DNA of 64,000 bases, taken from Pseudomonas sp. KU43P (GTDB lineage Bacteria > Pseudomonadota > Gammaproteobacteria > Pseudomonadales > Pseudomonadaceae). A program made the translations under genes and the position numbers. Each line of letters opens with the position of its first letter. Within the stretch, counting starts at the first letter, position 1. Positions 20,568 to 36,228 of the stretch are shown in pieces. The stretch lies in contig NZ_AP019365.1 in NCBI RefSeq assembly GCF_033095865.1, positions 5,119,501-5,183,500 of the forward strand, read 5' to 3'. Below the pieces are notes generated by a model that was not told the DNA's origin, searched no databases, and saw only the letters and a list, made by a program, of their open reading frames with translations.

Positions 20568-22481
20568 TTAGTGTTGAGCCGCTGGGCCGCCAATCGGCGA
20601 CTCCGGACGATCATTCTGGGCAGCAGGCGTGCCCGAAGTCTTGTCGTCATCCCAGTCACGCGGTTCGCGTGGAGTGCGGCCAGACATGATGTCGTCGATC
20701 TGCTCGGCATCGATGGTCTCGTACTTCATCAGCGCTTCGGCCATGGCGTCGAGCTTGTCGCGGTTGTCGGTCAGCAGCTGCTTGGCCGTGGCATAGCACT
20801 GGTCGATGATGCTGCGCACTTCCGAGTCGATCAGCTTGGCGGTTTCGCCGGAAACGCTGGCATGCTGGCTGCCGGCGCTACGGCCGAGGAACACCTCGCC
20901 CTCCTCTTCCGCGTACATCAGCGGGCCGAGCTTCTCGGACAGGCCCCACTTGGTGACCATATTACGGGCGATCTGGCTGGCCCGCATGATGTCGTTGGAG
21001 GCACCGGTGGTGACGCCGTCGAAGCCCAGGGTCATCTCTTCGGCGATACGGCCACCGTACAGCGAGCAGATCTGGCTGATCAGTGCACGCTTGGACAGGC
21101 TGTAACGGTCTTCCTCGGGCAGGAACATGGTCACACCCAGGGCGCGACCGCGCGGAATGATCGAAACCTTGTACACCGGGTCGTGCTCAGGCACCAGGCG
21201 CCCAACGATGGCGTGGCCAGCCTCGTGGTAAGCGGTGTTCTGTTTCTCTTTCTCGGACATGACCATGGTTTTGCGCTCTGCGCCCATCATGATCTTGTCC
21301 TTGGCCAGCTCGAACTCTTTCATCTCGACCAGGCGCTTGTTGGAGCGAGCGGCGAACAGCGAAGCCTCGTTGACCAGGTTGGCCAGGTCGGCACCGGAGA
21401 AGCCGGGAGTACCACGGGCGATTACCGCCGGGTTGACGTTTTCGCCGACCGGCACCTTGCGCATGTGCACTTTGAGGATCTGCTCGCGACCACGGATGTC
21501 CGGCAGGCCCACCACAACCTGGCGGTCGAAGCGACCAGGACGCAGCAGCGCCGGATCGAGCACGTCTGGACGGTTGGTGGCGGCAATGACGATGATGCCA
21601 TCGTTCATTTCGAAACCATCCATCTCTACCAGCAGCTGGTTGAGGGTTTGTTCGCGCTCGTCGTGACCGCCGCCCATGCCCGCGCCACGATGGCGACCCA
21701 CGGCATCGATCTCGTCGATGAAGATGATGCACGGCGCGTGCTTCTTGGCTTGCTCGAACATGTCGCGCACACGGCTGGCGCCCACACCGACGAACATTTC
21801 CACGAAGTCGGAACCGGAAATGGTGAAGAACGGTACCTTGGCCTCACCGGCAATGGCCTTGGCCAACAGGGTCTTACCGGTACCGGGCGGGCCGACCATC
21901 AGCACGCCACGCGGAATGCGACCGCCCAGGCGCTGGAACTTGCCAGGGTCGCGCAGGAACTCGACCAGCTCGCCAACCTCTTCCTTGGCCTCGTCGCAAC
22001 CAGCGACGTCAGCCAGGGTGGTCTTGACCTGATCCTCGGACAGCAGGCGTGCCTTGCTCTTGCCGAAACTCATCGGCCCGCCCTTGCCGCCCGCGCCACC
22101 TTGCATCTGGCGCATGAAGAACATGAACACGGCAATGATCACCAGGATCGGGAAGCTCGCGACCAGCAGTTGCGTCCAGATGCTCTGCTGCTCAGGCTGC
22201 TTGCCTTCGACGACCACGTGGTTGTCGACCAGATCGCCGATCAGACCGTTGTCGGTGATGGCCGGGCGCACGGTCTTGAAGTTATCGCCGTCGGCGCGCT
22301 TGCCGGTAATGATGTAGCCGTCGACGGTCACACGCTCGACCTTGCCATCCTTGACCTGCTGGATGAAGTCGGAATAGTTGAGGGTCTGCGGCTCGTTAGG
22401 GCTGGAGAAGTTGTTCATCACTGTCACCAGGACAGCTGCGATGATCAACCACAGGATCAGATTCTTTGCCATGTCGTTCAA
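20568..22481 (-). CDS. ftsH: ATP-dependent zinc metalloprotease FtsH
   Basis: A membrane-anchored AAA+ protease of 637 residues that degrades unassembled membrane proteins and regulators such as sigma-32 and LpxC. Two N-terminal transmembrane helices (about 8-24 and 105-124) flank a periplasmic domain. The AAA module has Walker A GPPGTGKT, Walker B IIFIDEID and the SRH region near ATNRPD. The zinc site HEAGH is near residue 418. The start is uncertain: a TTG at 22481 has AGAGGG 9 nt upstream, while the ATG three codons later (22472) has poorer spacing. Confidence 0.96.
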   Translation of the reverse strand: MNDMAKNLILWLIIAAVLVTVMNNFSSPNEPQTLNYSDFIQQVKDGKVERVTVDGYIITGKRADGDNFKTVRPAITDNGLIGDLVDNHVVVEGKQPEQQSIWTQLLVASFPILVIIAVFMFFMRQMQGGAGGKGGPMSFGKSKARLLSEDQVKTTLADVAGCDEAKEEVGELVEFLRDPGKFQRLGGRIPRGVLMVGPPGTGKTLLAKAIAGEAKVPFFTISGSDFVEMFVGVGASRVRDMFEQAKKHAPCIIFIDEIDAVGRHRGAGMGGGHDEREQTLNQLLVEMDGFEMNDGIIVIAATNRPDVLDPALLRPGRFDRQVVVGLPDIRGREQILKVHMRKVPVGENVNPAVIARGTPGFSGADLANLVNEASLFAARSNKRLVEMKEFELAKDKIMMGAERKTMVMSEKEKQNTAYHEAGHAIVGRLVPEHDPVYKVSIIPRGRALGVTMFLPEEDRYSLSKRALISQICSLYGGRIAEEMTLGFDGVTTGASNDIMRASQIARNMVTKWGLSEKLGPLMYAEEEGEVFLGRSAGSQHASVSGETAKLIDSEVRSIIDQCYATAKQLLTDNRDKLDAMAEALMKYETIDAEQIDDIMSGRTPREPRDWDDDKTSGTPAAQNDRPESPIGGPAAQH

Positions 22482-22673
22482 TTCGCTACCCTCTGAGGCC
22501 GGCGCACGACGCAGCCGTGCCTCGCATGATATTCATCGCCCTAACTTACTACATTACCTACGCATCCGCAGGCACCGTCTGTAACCCTTTGTGAAAGCTA
22601 GACTACACGAAGTTCGGACAATCCAGACGGGGCAGCCAATTGGAAATAACTATCGGCCACCCCGCATAACGCC

Positions 22674-23300
22674 TCATGCCCCTTTGTAACCCCTGGCCAG
22701 CAGGTATTGTTCGCGGGAGCGATCCCGCGACGACGACGGCTTGCGCATCTGCACCTTGTCGAACTTGCTGCGCACGTCCTTGAGGTATACATCGAAGCCT
22801 TCGCCCTGGAAGATCTTGATCAGGAAGTCGCCGCCGGGCTTGAGCACGCGGGTCGCCAGATCCAGAGCCAGCTCACAGAGGAACATGGCACGCGGCATGT
22901 CCACCGCAGGCGTACCACTCATATTGGGGGCCATATCGGAAATCACAAGGTCTACGTGCGAATCGCCGACTGCCTGGAGAATCTGCTGCAGCACTTCATC
23001 CTGGGTGAAGTCGCCCTGGATGAAGGTCACATCGGGGATCGAGTCCATTTCCAGGATGTCGGAAGCGATCAACCGCCCCTGGCCACCAATCAGACGACTG
23101 GTCACCTGCGACCACCCGCCCGGGGCCGCACCAAGGTCGATCACGCTCATGCCAGGACGGATCAGGCGGTCTTTTTCCTGGATCTCAAGCAGCTTGTAGC
23201 TCGCACGCGAACGATAGCCGTCCTTCTGCGCCTGCTTAACAAAAGGGTCGTTAAAATGCTCTCGCAGCCAGTTAGCGCTGCTTTTGGAACGTTGTACCAC
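22674..23300 (-). CDS. rlmE: 23S rRNA (uridine-2'-O-) methyltransferase RlmE
   Basis: RlmE (RrmJ/FtsJ) methylates U2552 of 23S rRNA using SAM. With the GTG at 23300 the protein is 208 residues, begins [12 protein letters not shown] and has GAGGTG upstream; an earlier ATG would add a Ser/Arg-rich stretch not found in the family. The SAM motif [12 protein letters not shown] is near residues 58-69. The K-D-K-E tetrad is represented by K in the N-terminal [12 protein letters not shown] in [12 protein letters not shown] in [12 protein letters not shown] and E in the segment near the end. It is followed by ftsH, as in enterobacteria, and divergent from yhbY. Confidence 0.94.
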   Translation of the reverse strand: MVQRSKSSANWLREHFNDPFVKQAQKDGYRSRASYKLLEIQEKDRLIRPGMSVIDLGAAPGGWSQVTSRLIGGQGRLIASDILEMDSIPDVTFIQGDFTQDEVLQQILQAVGDSHVDLVISDMAPNMSGTPAVDMPRAMFLCELALDLATRVLKPGGDFLIKIFQGEGFDVYLKDVRSKFDKVQMRKPSSSRDRSREQYLLARGYKGA

Positions 23301-23402
23301 GGGGCACCTCGATGATATGCGTCGTGTTTGACTGGGCGGAGCCACAGGCCCTCGGGTAAAATGCCCGTCAATTTTACAGAATCAGACGGAAAGGGTCAGA
23401 TT

Positions 23403-23711
23403 ATGCCGCTCAATAACGAGCAGAAGAAGCAATACAAGTCCATTGGTCATGACCTGAAGCCGGTCCTGATCGTTGCAGGCAACGGTTTGAATGAAGGCGT
23501 GATCGCCGAGCTCGAGCGCGCACTGGCTGACCATGAGCTGATCAAGGTCGAGATTCGCTCGGAAGATCGCGAAGAACGTGCAGCCACTATTGCCGAACTG
23601 TGCAAGGCCGGCCGTGCCGAACTGGTTCAGACCATCGGCAAGAAGGCGCTGATCTACCGCAAGAACCCACAGCCGAACAAGCAGCTGTCGAACATCCACC
23701 GTTACAAGTAA
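23403..23711 (+). CDS. yhbY: YhbY-family CRM-domain RNA-binding protein
   Basis: A 102-residue protein consisting of one CRM domain. It has the family core LKPVLIVAGNGLNEGVIAE with the GNxG loop, then HELIKVEIRSEDREER and the closing TIGKKALIYRKNP. YhbY associates with the pre-50S ribosomal subunit. The ATG at 23403 follows AAAGGGT. It is divergent from rlmE/ftsH, a conserved arrangement in gamma-proteobacteria. Confidence 0.92.
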   Translation: MPLNNEQKKQYKSIGHDLKPVLIVAGNGLNEGVIAELERALADHELIKVEIRSEDREERAATIAELCKAGRAELVQTIGKKALIYRKNPQPNKQLSNIHRYK

Positions 23712-23738
23712 CGGCATCGGAGTTGTTGCACAGCCTTT

Positions 23739-23822
23739 GTGGGAGCCGGCTTGCCGGCGATCACCGGCATAGCCGGTGCCAGGCACCGCGGCGCCTTCAT
23801 CGCCGGCAAGCCGGCTCCCACA
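23739..23822. repeat. Inverted pair of REP elements
   Basis: Two head-to-head copies (23739-23762 and 23799-23822) of the GAGCCGGCTTGCCGGCGAT element separated by a 36-nt GC-rich spacer, between the convergent yhbY and DUF4149 genes. Confidence 0.85.
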
Positions 23823-23841
23823 GAAGCACCATGCCGCCCTG

Positions 23842-24291
23842 TCAGTGGCGCGCCTTGCGCGCCCTGACCGGTACCGGTTGGGCCACCAGCACGATGCCGG
23901 AGAAGCCCAGCACCAGGAAGCAGAACATCTGCCAGCGCTCGCCAACCGATATGCCGTAGCGCAAGGTGTAGTACCCCACACAGGCCGCCAGGCCAAGCAA
24001 CAGCATCTGGCCACGGAATTGCCGCCACCAGGCAGACACGCCGTCGACCTTCGCCAGTACCGCCAACTGCGTCAGCAACCCGAGCAACGCCACACCAATC
24101 AACCAACGGTCGATCTGCCCGGCGATGTCCTGTACCAGCAAGGGTGCCAAGCCACTGACCTTGAGCGCCGGCACCAACCCCACATGGAACACCCACAGGC
24201 CACCGACCCAGAACACCTGGGCCAGCTGCCAGAGGATCCCCTCGAGGGATGGCGCCCGAAGGCGCCGGTCAGATGTGCTTGACTTCGACAA
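23842..24291 (-). CDS. DUF4149-type integral membrane protein
   Basis: A small membrane protein of about 149 residues with four predicted helices. The first carries [19 protein letters not shown], matching the DUF4149 family start; the others are around [31 protein letters not shown] and [14 protein letters not shown]. Function unknown. There is no ATG before helix 1. The best candidate is a TTG at 24291, which overlaps the greA 3' end by 23 bp; the exact start is unsure. The gene lies in the greA-carBA transcription unit. Confidence 0.65.
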   Translation of the reverse strand: MSKSSTSDRRLRAPSLEGILWQLAQVFWVGGLWVFHVGLVPALKVSGLAPLLVQDIAGQIDRWLIGVALLGLLTQLAVLAKVDGVSAWWRQFRGQMLLLGLAACVGYYTLRYGISVGERWQMFCFLVLGFSGIVLVAQPVPVRARKARH

Positions 24292-24747
24292 TCTCGTACT
24301 CGACCGTGCCGCTCGGCGTCTTGACGACGACCGTATCACCTTCTTCCTTGCCGATGATGGCACGGGCAATCGGTGCACCGCTCGAGAGCTTGCCCTGCTT
24401 CACGTCAGCTTCATCCTCGCCGACGATCTGGTAGGTCACCTTTTCATCGGTTTCGGTATTGGCCAGCACCACGGTGGTGCCGAAAATGACCTTGCCAGTG
24501 TGAGGGATAGTGGTCACATCGATCACTACCGAGTTCTGCAGACGGCCTTCGATATCACGGATACGCGCCTCGACCATGCCCTGCTCTTCTCGGGCAGCAT
24601 GGTATTCGGCGTTTTCCTTGAGGTCGCCCAGCTCGCGCGCCTCACCAATTGCCTGACTCAGGCGCGGACGTTCGGTCTTGCTCAGGAACTGGAGCTCCTC
24701 TTCCAGGGCGCGAGCGCCCTGGACGGTCATCGGGTACTTGGTAATGC

Positions 24748-24751
<4 letters not shown>
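24269..24751 (-). CDS. greA: Transcription elongation factor GreA
   Basis: A 160-residue GreA that rescues backtracked RNA polymerase by stimulating transcript cleavage. The N-terminal coiled coil carries the acidic tip ([17 protein letters not shown], near residues 42-58) and the C-terminal globular domain ends [13 protein letters not shown]. The ATG overlaps the carB stop in an ATGA arrangement, so greA is translationally coupled to carB, a gene order described for pseudomonads. Confidence 0.97.
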
Positions 24752-27969
<3,218 letters not shown>

Positions 27970-28074
27970 GGTGGTCACTCAAATCCGGGGTCAGTCGGCA
28001 AGCCGCCTTGAACAATCTGGGTCAGGCGCTTCCGGGCGCGGCAGGTGCCGGCCCGGGGCCTTGAAGCAGGATGC

Positions 28075-29211
28075 TCAGCGGCGCTTGGCCATGGCATCGG
28101 TGAAACGATCGAACAGCGGCGCGACGTCGGTCGGGCCAGGGCTCGCTTCAGGGTGGCCCTGGAAGCTGAACGCGCTCTTGTCGGTGCGCTCGATGCCCTG
28201 CAGGGTACCGTCGAACAGCGACTTGTGGATGGCGCGAACATTGCCCGGCAGGGTCGCTTCGTCGACGGCGAAGCCGTGGTTCTGGCTGGTGATCATGACC
28301 ACACCGGTGTCCAGATCCTGGACCGGGTGGTTGGCACCGTGGTGACCATGGCCCATTTTCACGGTCTTGGCGCCGGAAGCCAGGGCCAGCAGCTGGTGGC
28401 CGAGGCAGATGCCGAACACCGGGATTTCGGTTTCAAGGATTTCCTTGATCGCCTGGATCGCGTAGTCGCATGGCTCAGGATCACCAGGGCCGTTGGACAG
28501 GAACACGCCGTCCGGGTTGAGTGCCAGCACTTCGCTGGCCGGGGTCTGGGCCGGCACCACGGTCACGCGGCAGCCACGGGCCACCAGCATGCGCAGGATG
28601 TTCAGCTTGACGCCGTAGTCGAAGGCGACCACGTGGTACGGCAGGTCAGCAGCTTCGATGGTCGGGTGGCTGTCGGTTTTCAGTTCCCACACGCTGGAGC
28701 GCCACTCGTAGCGTTCCTTGGTGGAAACGACCTTGGCCAGGTCCATGCCTTTCAGGCCCGGGAAACCACGGGCAGCAGCGATGGCGGCTTCTTCGCTGAT
28801 GTTGTCACCGGCGAGGATGCAGCCGTTCTGGGCGCCCTTTTCACGCAGGATACGGGTCAGGCGGCGGGTATCGATGCCAGCGATGGCGACGACGTTGTTG
28901 GCCTTGAGGTACTCAGGCAGCGACTGGGTGTTACGCCAGTTGCTGGCCAGCAGCGGCAGGTCACGGATGACCAGGCCAGCGGACCAGACGCGGTTCGACT
29001 CGGCGTCTTCCGGCGTGGTGCCGGTGTTGCCGATGTGCGGGTAGGTCAGGGTAACGATTTGCTGCGCGTAGGAAGGGTCTGTAAGGATTTCCTGGTAGCC
29101 GGTCATAGCGGTGTTGAATACCACCTCACCAACGGTTTGACCGTCGGCACCAATGGCTTCACCGCGAAAAATACTGCCGTCGGCAAGGGCGAGTATGGCT
29201 GGCTTTGTCAA
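28075..29211 (-). CDS. carA: Carbamoyl-phosphate synthase small subunit
   Basis: A 378-residue glutaminase subunit that supplies ammonia to CarB through a tunnel. The class I amidotransferase triad is visible: Cys in [15 protein letters not shown] near residue 264, and His and Glu in [10 protein letters not shown] near 350. The start is TTG at 29211, because GGAGGT lies 4-5 nt before it and the product then begins [13 protein letters not shown]. Its leader holds a hairpin followed by T6, which looks like an attenuator. A 105-bp gap separates it from carB; I see no gene in that gap. Confidence 0.96.
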   Translation of the reverse strand: MTKPAILALADGSIFRGEAIGADGQTVGEVVFNTAMTGYQEILTDPSYAQQIVTLTYPHIGNTGTTPEDAESNRVWSAGLVIRDLPLLASNWRNTQSLPEYLKANNVVAIAGIDTRRLTRILREKGAQNGCILAGDNISEEAAIAAARGFPGLKGMDLAKVVSTKERYEWRSSVWELKTDSHPTIEAADLPYHVVAFDYGVKLNILRMLVARGCRVTVVPAQTPASEVLALNPDGVFLSNGPGDPEPCDYAIQAIKEILETEIPVFGICLGHQLLALASGAKTVKMGHGHHGANHPVQDLDTGVVMITSQNHGFAVDEATLPGNVRAIHKSLFDGTLQGIERTDKSAFSFQGHPEASPGPTDVAPLFDRFTDAMAKRR

Positions 29212-29256
29212 GAAGACCTCCCGTAAATCAAGCATGAAAGGGCGATCGCAGGTTGC

Positions 29257-29294
29257 AAAAAAGCGGAGTGACGTATGGACACGTCACCCCGCTT
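29257..29294 (-). promoter_or_regulatory. carA leader hairpin with T-run (attenuator candidate)
   Basis: On the minus strand the arms AAGCGGGGTGACGT / ACGTCACTCCGCTT (13 of 14 paired, one G-U) are followed by six T, 45 nt upstream of the carA TTG. It would stop transcripts coming from dapB or from a carA promoter. Pyrimidine-dependent attenuation of carAB has been described in P. aeruginosa; the same mechanism here is inference. Confidence 0.6.
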
Positions 29295-29411
29295 TCATGT
29301 GCTGAATTCAATTCGCTGCGCGCTTTTAGTGGACACACTAAAGCTGTAGCTTACAGAAAAGTGCGTTTTGGGTCTACCGTAGATGTGTCTCTAAAACACA
29401 TGAATGCGACA

Positions 29412-29487
29412 GGGGGTGCTTCGCACCCCATCGCCGGCAAGCCGGCTCCCACAGAAAGCCCCGCAGCACCTTGCCGGCGATAGGGCC
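29412..29487. repeat. REP elements downstream of dapB
   Basis: A small hairpin GGGGGTGCTTCGCACCCC is followed by one full and one partial REP copy in opposite orientation (29430-29452 and 29469-29487). They lie between dapB and the carA leader. Confidence 0.75.
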
Positions 29488-29494
29488 ACAAGGA

Positions 29495-31436
<1,942 letters not shown>

Positions 31437-31590
31437 AGGTCATTTGCACTCTTGAGGGCGTTCGGCATACCTCTGCGCTATGCGCTGTGCCGCAGCACCT
31501 GCCGCCCCGAAGGCTTTGACAGATGCTGTAAAAATTCTCGTATTCCAGACACACCAACGCGGGAGCAAGCCCCCGCGCGGCGACATCCTA

Positions 31591-31620
31591 CCAGTTCACC
31601 GCCAAACGGCGGTGAACTGG
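31591..31620. repeat. Perfect 13-bp inverted repeat between dnaK and dnaJ
   Basis: CCAGTTCACCGCC and GGCGGTGAACTGG pair exactly around a 4-nt loop, 17 nt after the dnaK stop codon. There is no T-run, so it may stabilise the dnaK mRNA end or reduce read-through into dnaJ. Confidence 0.65.
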
Positions 31621-31637
31621 CCGACAACATGCAACGA

Positions 31638-33563
31638 TTACTTCTTGTCGTCGCCTTTTACTTCTTCGAACTCGGCGTCAACCACGTCGTCGTGCTTGGC
31701 TTCCGCCTCGGCCTGCTGTGCGCCGCCCTGAGGCTGTTCAGCCGACTGCTCGGCGTACATCTTCTGGGCAACCGGAGCGGAGACCTTGGACAGCTCCTCG
31801 ACCTTGGCGTCGATGGCAGCCTTGTCGTCGCCTTTGACAGCGGCTTCCAGGGCAACCACGGCCGCTTCGATCGCGGTCTTCTCTTCGGCAGTGACCTTGT
31901 CACCGGCATCAGCGACCATCTTGCGGGTCGAGTGAACCAGTGCGTCACCCTGGTTACGGGCAGCGGCCAGCTCTTCGAACTTGCGGTCTTCCTCGGCGTT
32001 GGCCTCGGCGTCACGCACCATGCGCTCGATTTCGTCGTCCGACAGGCCGGAGTTGGCCTTGATCACGATCGACTGGGTCTTGCCAGTAGCCTTGTCTTTC
32101 GCACCCACGTGCAGGATGCCGTTGGCGTCGATGTCGAAGGTCACTTCGATCTGTGGAACACCACGTGGTGCTGGCGGAATGTCAGCCAAGTCGAACTTGC
32201 CCAGCGACTTGTTCTGCGCAGCCTGCTTACGCTCACCTTGCAGCACGTGAATGGTCACGGCGCCCTGGTTGTCGTCGGCAGTCGAGAACACCTGCGACTT
32301 CTTGGTCGGAATGGTGGTGTTCTTCTCGATCAGCGCGGTCATCACGCCACCCATGGTTTCGATACCCAGGGTCAGCGGGCTGACGTCCAGCAGCAGCACG
32401 TCTTTCACGTCACCGGCCAGTACCGCACCCTGGATGGCAGCACCCATGGCGACCGCTTCGTCCGGGTTGACGTCCTTGCGCGCTTCTTTACCGAAGAAGT
32501 CGGCAACTTCTTTCTGCACCAGCGGCATGCGGGTCTGACCGCCGACCAGGATCACGTCGTCGATCTTGCTGGCGTCGATGCCGGCGTCTTTCAGGGCGAT
32601 GCGGCAAGGCTCGATGGTACGTTTGACCAGATCCTCGACCAGCGACTCCAGCTTGGCGCGGGAGATCTTCACGTTCAGGTGCTTAGGACCGGTGGCATCT
32701 GCGGTGATGTACGGCAGGTTGACATCGGTCGACTGAGCGGACGACAGCTCGATCTTGGCTTTTTCAGCAGCTTCTTTCAGACGCTGCAGGGCCAGTGGAT
32801 CGTTCTTCAGGTCCATGCCCGACTCTTTCTTGAACTCGTCGACGAGGTAGTCGATCAGGCGCATGTCGAAGTCTTCGCCACCCAGGAAGGTGTCGCCGTT
32901 GGTAGCCAGTACTTCGAACTGGTGCTCACCGTCGACTTCGGCGATTTCGATGACCGAAACGTCGAAGGTACCACCACCCAGGTCATAAACGATGACGGTG
33001 TGGTCGCCCTTGGCCTTGTCCATGCCGTAAGCCAGCGCAGCAGCGGTCGGCTCGTTGATGATGCGCTTGACGTCCAGGCCAGCGATGCGGCCGGCGTCTT
33101 TGGTAGCCTGACGCTGGCTGTCGTTGAAGTAGGCCGGAACGGTGATGACCGCTTCGGTCACTGGCTCGCCGAGGTAGTCTTCGGCGGTCTTCTTCATTTT
33201 CTTCAGGACTTCGGCGCTGATCTGCGGCGGAGCCATTTCCTTGCCGGCAGCCTCGACCCAGGCGTCACCATTGTTCGCCTTGACGATCTTGTACGGCACC
33301 AGCTTGATGTCTTTCTGCACGACGTCTTCTTCGAAGCGGCGGCCAATCAGGCGCTTCACTGCGAACAGGGTGTTGTGCGGGTTGGTGACAGCCTGACGCT
33401 TGGCCGACTGACCTACCAGGATTTCGCCGTCATTGGCGTAGGCCACGATCGAAGGGGTGGTACGCGCGCCTTCGGCGTTTTCGATGACCTTGACGTTACC
33501 GTTTTCCAGAATGGAGACGCACGAGTTGGTGGTCCCCAGGTCGATACCGATGATTTTGCCCAT
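31638..33563 (-). CDS. dnaK: Chaperone protein DnaK (Hsp70)
   Basis: A 641-residue Hsp70. Signatures: [13 protein letters not shown] at the N-terminus, [16 protein letters not shown] near residue 190 and [14 protein letters not shown] near 335. The conserved linker [13 protein letters not shown] joins the ATPase to the substrate-binding domain, and the C-terminus ends in the EEVKGDDKK type tail. The lid has a Gln/Ala-rich stretch ([16 protein letters not shown]). A perfect sigma-32 promoter stands at 33642-33669, overlapping the grpE stop codon. Confidence 0.98.
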   Translation of the reverse strand: MGKIIGIDLGTTNSCVSILENGNVKVIENAEGARTTPSIVAYANDGEILVGQSAKRQAVTNPHNTLFAVKRLIGRRFEEDVVQKDIKLVPYKIVKANNGDAWVEAAGKEMAPPQISAEVLKKMKKTAEDYLGEPVTEAVITVPAYFNDSQRQATKDAGRIAGLDVKRIINEPTAAALAYGMDKAKGDHTVIVYDLGGGTFDVSVIEIAEVDGEHQFEVLATNGDTFLGGEDFDMRLIDYLVDEFKKESGMDLKNDPLALQRLKEAAEKAKIELSSAQSTDVNLPYITADATGPKHLNVKISRAKLESLVEDLVKRTIEPCRIALKDAGIDASKIDDVILVGGQTRMPLVQKEVADFFGKEARKDVNPDEAVAMGAAIQGAVLAGDVKDVLLLDVSPLTLGIETMGGVMTALIEKNTTIPTKKSQVFSTADDNQGAVTIHVLQGERKQAAQNKSLGKFDLADIPPAPRGVPQIEVTFDIDANGILHVGAKDKATGKTQSIVIKANSGLSDDEIERMVRDAEANAEEDRKFEELAAARNQGDALVHSTRKMVADAGDKVTAEEKTAIEAAVVALEAAVKGDDKAAIDAKVEELSKVSAPVAQKMYAEQSAEQPQGGAQQAEAEAKHDDVVDAEFEEVKGDDKK

Positions 33564-33641
33564 GTTTACTCTCCCGAAACTTGAATTTGGTGGCAGCGAC
33601 TACTTTGGCCAACTGCGGTAATACTTGAACGCTTGACACCT

Positions 33642-33669
33642 AGATGGGGATGCCCCGGCAGATTTCAAG
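33642..33669 (-). promoter_or_regulatory. Heat-shock (sigma-32) promoter of dnaK
   Basis: CTTGAA (33664-33669) and CCCCATCT (33642-33649) are separated by 14 nt, matching the sigma-32 consensus. The -35 box overlaps the grpE stop codon. The dnaK start is 79 nt downstream. Confidence 0.85.
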
Positions 33670-34219
33670 CCTTCTCATCGATCGAAGGTTGCGCAGCAGC
33701 CGGCGCCTTGCTGACCACCACCATGGCTGGGCGCAGCAGGCGGCCATTGAGCAGGTAGCCCTTCTGGAACACGTTCAGCACGCTGTTCGGCTCTGCCTCG
33801 GCGCTTTCCTGCATGGCCATGGCCTGATGGTGCTCGGCGTTGAACGGCTGGCCGTGCGGGTCGATGGCTTCGAGGTTGTAACGTTTGAGGGTGTCCTGAA
33901 ACATTTTCAGGGTCAGCTCGACGCCATCACGAATGGTCTTGACCTGTTCGTCCTCGGCGCTCGAATGCGCCAGGGCCAGTTCCAGGCTGTCGATGACTGG
34001 CAGCAGGTCGCCGGCAAACTTCTCGAGGGCGAACTTGCGCGCCTTGTCGACTTCCTGCTCAGCGCGACGGATGCTGTTCTGCGCTTCGGCAGCGACACGC
34101 AGGGATTGATCCTTGGCCGCGGCCAGCTGCTCCTCGAGCTCCTGAACGCGGGCGCCGTTATCCACTGCAGCGGCCTCTTCGGCATTAAGGTCTTTCTCGT
34201 TCAGCTGTTCGTCAGCCAT
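33665..34219 (-). CDS. grpE: Nucleotide exchange factor GrpE
   Basis: A 184-residue GrpE, which releases ADP from DnaK. A long N-terminal helix ([16 protein letters not shown] to [14 protein letters not shown]) dimerises the protein, and the C-terminal beta domain has the signature with FNAEHHQAM and [19 protein letters not shown]. The ATG at 34219 with GGAGAG upstream gives the expected [10 protein letters not shown] start; 28 further in-frame codons upstream include the heat-shock promoter and are rejected. Confidence 0.96.
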   Translation of the reverse strand: MADEQLNEKDLNAEEAAAVDNGARVQELEEQLAAAKDQSLRVAAEAQNSIRRAEQEVDKARKFALEKFAGDLLPVIDSLELALAHSSAEDEQVKTIRDGVELTLKMFQDTLKRYNLEAIDPHGQPFNAEHHQAMAMQESAEAEPNSVLNVFQKGYLLNGRLLRPAMVVVSKAPAAAQPSIDEKA

Positions 34220-34276
34220 GGGGTCTCTCCTCTGCAATTTCTGTTGTACGAGCAAAGCTCGCCGTGTCTGCCGGCT

Positions 34277-34304
34277 ATATGGGGCCGGAAAAACCAGCTT
34301 CAAG
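34277..34304 (-). promoter_or_regulatory. Heat-shock (sigma-32) promoter of grpE-dnaK-dnaJ
   Basis: CTTGAA (34299-34304), 14-nt spacer, CCCCATAT (34277-34284): an exact sigma-32 type promoter about 60 nt before the grpE start. Confidence 0.88.
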
Positions 34305-34370
34305 GGGCAAACGGGTTTTCCGGCCGCTTACAGAATCCGCCGAGGGGCATTGGCAGGGTCGAAAAAAGTA

Positions 34371-34386
34371 CTGTATAAATAACCAG
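34371..34386 (+). promoter_or_regulatory. LexA (SOS) box of recN
   Basis: CTGTATAAATAACCAG fits the CTGT-N8-ACAG LexA consensus with one mismatch and lies 25 nt before the recN start, so it would cover the promoter. SOS control of recN is well known in gamma-proteobacteria. Confidence 0.8.
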
Positions 34387-34410
34387 ACTTGATCTTCGGG
34401 AGCCGCCCCC

Positions 34411-36084
34411 ATGCTGGTGCACCTGTCCATTCACAACTACGCCATCGTCGAACACCTCGATCTCGAACTGGCCCGTGGCATGTCGGTCATCACCGGCGAG
34501 ACCGGCGCCGGCAAATCGATCATGCTCGACGCCCTCGGCCTGGCCCTGGGCGATCGTGCCGACAGCGGCGTGGTGCGCCCCGGCGCCGACAAGGCGGACA
34601 TTCTCGCCACCTTCGACCTGGTGGACATCCCCGAAGCACACACCTGGCTCGCCGAACGCGACCTGGACAACGACGGGCCGTGCATCCTGCGCCGCGTCAT
34701 CACCGCCGAGGGCCGTAGCCGTGGCTACATCAACGGCACGCCCTGCCCTCTGGGCGACCTCAAGGCGCTCGGCGAACTGCTGATCGACATCCACAGCCAG
34801 CACGAGCACCAGTCGCTGCTCAAGACCGATACCCATCGCCGCCTGCTCGACGAATACGCCGGCGCCATCGACCTGGCCCGCCAGGTGCAACTGGCGGCCA
34901 AACGCTGGAACCAGACCCGCCTGGAACGGGAGCGGCTGTCCAACTCCGGTGACGAACAACGCGCCCGCCACCAGCTGCTCAGCTACCAACTGGAAGAACT
35001 CGACAACCTCGGCCTGGGTGAAAATGAGCTGGAGCAACTAGAGCAGGAACACAAGAACCTGACGAACGCCGAAGCCCTGTTCGGCATCTGCCGCCAAGTC
35101 ATCGACCAGTGCAGCGAGAGCGACTCGGGCAACGTGCTCAGCGCGCTTACCTCAAGCCTCAACCGCCTTGGCGCTGCAACCAATACCCCCAAAGCCCTGG
35201 GCGAAGCTGCCAATCTGATTTCCAGCGCGCAGATTCAGATAGAAGAAGCCGTCGGCGAGCTCAACCGTTTCCTCGATAACTTCGACGCCGACCCGATGCG
35301 CCTGCAGGCCCTCGAAGAACGCCTGGATACCATCTATACCCTTGCGCGCAAGCACCGGGTGCACCCGACCGAGCTGCCACATCTGCAACAGCAGTTGATG
35401 GAGGAGCTGGAAAGCCTCAACGCTAGCGACGAGTCGATCGAGCGCCTGGGCGAGGAGCTGGCCGCCTTTGCCCTGCACTATCAGGAAAAGGCCATCGAGC
35501 TGAGCGCGTTGCGCCAGCAGGCGGCCCAACAACTGGCGATCGCCGTGGAGCAGGAAATCCAGCGCCTGGGTATGCCTGGAGGGCGCTTCTGCATCGAGCT
35601 CACGCCCAATGAAGGCAATGACCTGTCGCCCCATGGCCTGGAGCAGATCGAGCTGCTGGTCAGCGCCAACCCAGGGCAACCGCTCAAGGGCCTGGCAAAG
35701 GTGGCTTCGGGCGGCGAGCTGTCACGTATCAGCCTGGCGATCCAGGTCATCACTGCACAGACCTCACGCATTCCAACCCTGGTGTTCGACGAGGTCGATG
35801 TCGGCATTGGCGGCCCGACTGCCGAGATCGTCGGGCAATTGCTTCGCCGGCTGGGCGAGCGCGGGCAGGTGTTGACCGTGACTCACCTGCCGCAGGTGGC
35901 AGCGCAGGGGCACCATCATCTATTTGTGCATAAAGTGCGCAACAGCGACACCACTCATACTGCCGTGGCCAACTTGGGCAAGCGCGAGCGTGTCGAGGAA
36001 GTGGCGCGAATGCTGGGCGGTATCGATTTGACGAAAGAGTCGTTGGCCCATGCGCGCAAGATGGTGGTGTCCGGCAAGGCTTGA
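34411..36084 (+). CDS. recN: DNA repair protein RecN
   Basis: A 557-residue SMC-like ATPase acting early in double-strand-break repair. Walker A (GETGAGKS) is at residues 30-37; the signature ASGGELSRIS and Walker B LVFDEVDVGIGG are near 430-465. The long helical middle (about 150-370) is the short coiled coil typical of RecN. GGGAG precedes the ATG and a LexA box overlaps the promoter. It is divergent from the grpE heat-shock promoter and followed by REP elements. Confidence 0.96.
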   Translation: MLVHLSIHNYAIVEHLDLELARGMSVITGETGAGKSIMLDALGLALGDRADSGVVRPGADKADILATFDLVDIPEAHTWLAERDLDNDGPCILRRVITAEGRSRGYINGTPCPLGDLKALGELLIDIHSQHEHQSLLKTDTHRRLLDEYAGAIDLARQVQLAAKRWNQTRLERERLSNSGDEQRARHQLLSYQLEELDNLGLGENELEQLEQEHKNLTNAEALFGICRQVIDQCSESDSGNVLSALTSSLNRLGAATNTPKALGEAANLISSAQIQIEEAVGELNRFLDNFDADPMRLQALEERLDTIYTLARKHRVHPTELPHLQQQLMEELESLNASDESIERLGEELAAFALHYQEKAIELSALRQQAAQQLAIAVEQEIQRLGMPGGRFCIELTPNEGNDLSPHGLEQIELLVSANPGQPLKGLAKVASGGELSRISLAIQVITAQTSRIPTLVFDEVDVGIGGPTAEIVGQLLRRLGERGQVLTVTHLPQVAAQGHHHLFVHKVRNSDTTHTAVANLGKRERVEEVARMLGGIDLTKESLAHARKMVVSGKA

Positions 36085-36097
36085 TGCGTTCTGCCTG

Positions 36098-36191
36098 GGC
36101 CCCATCGCCGGCAAGCCGGCCCCCACAGCCGTCCCGCTGGCCCAAGGCCCTGCGCTGTACCTGTAGGAGCCGGCTTGCCGGCGATAGGGCC
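36098..36191. repeat. Inverted pair of REP elements
   Basis: Copies at 36098-36127 and 36163-36191 in opposite orientation, between the convergent recN and fur genes. Confidence 0.85.
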
Positions 36192-36228
36192 AGCAAAACC
36201 ACCCGCATCTCCAACCCCCAGAATGCAC

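Noticed and set aside
20562..22496. 644-codon open frame opposite ftsH
   Set aside because: Mirror of the ftsH coding sequence.
27970..28074. Possible small gene between carA and carB, as reported in some pseudomonads
   Set aside because: The gap is only 105 bp and shows no plausible reading frame.
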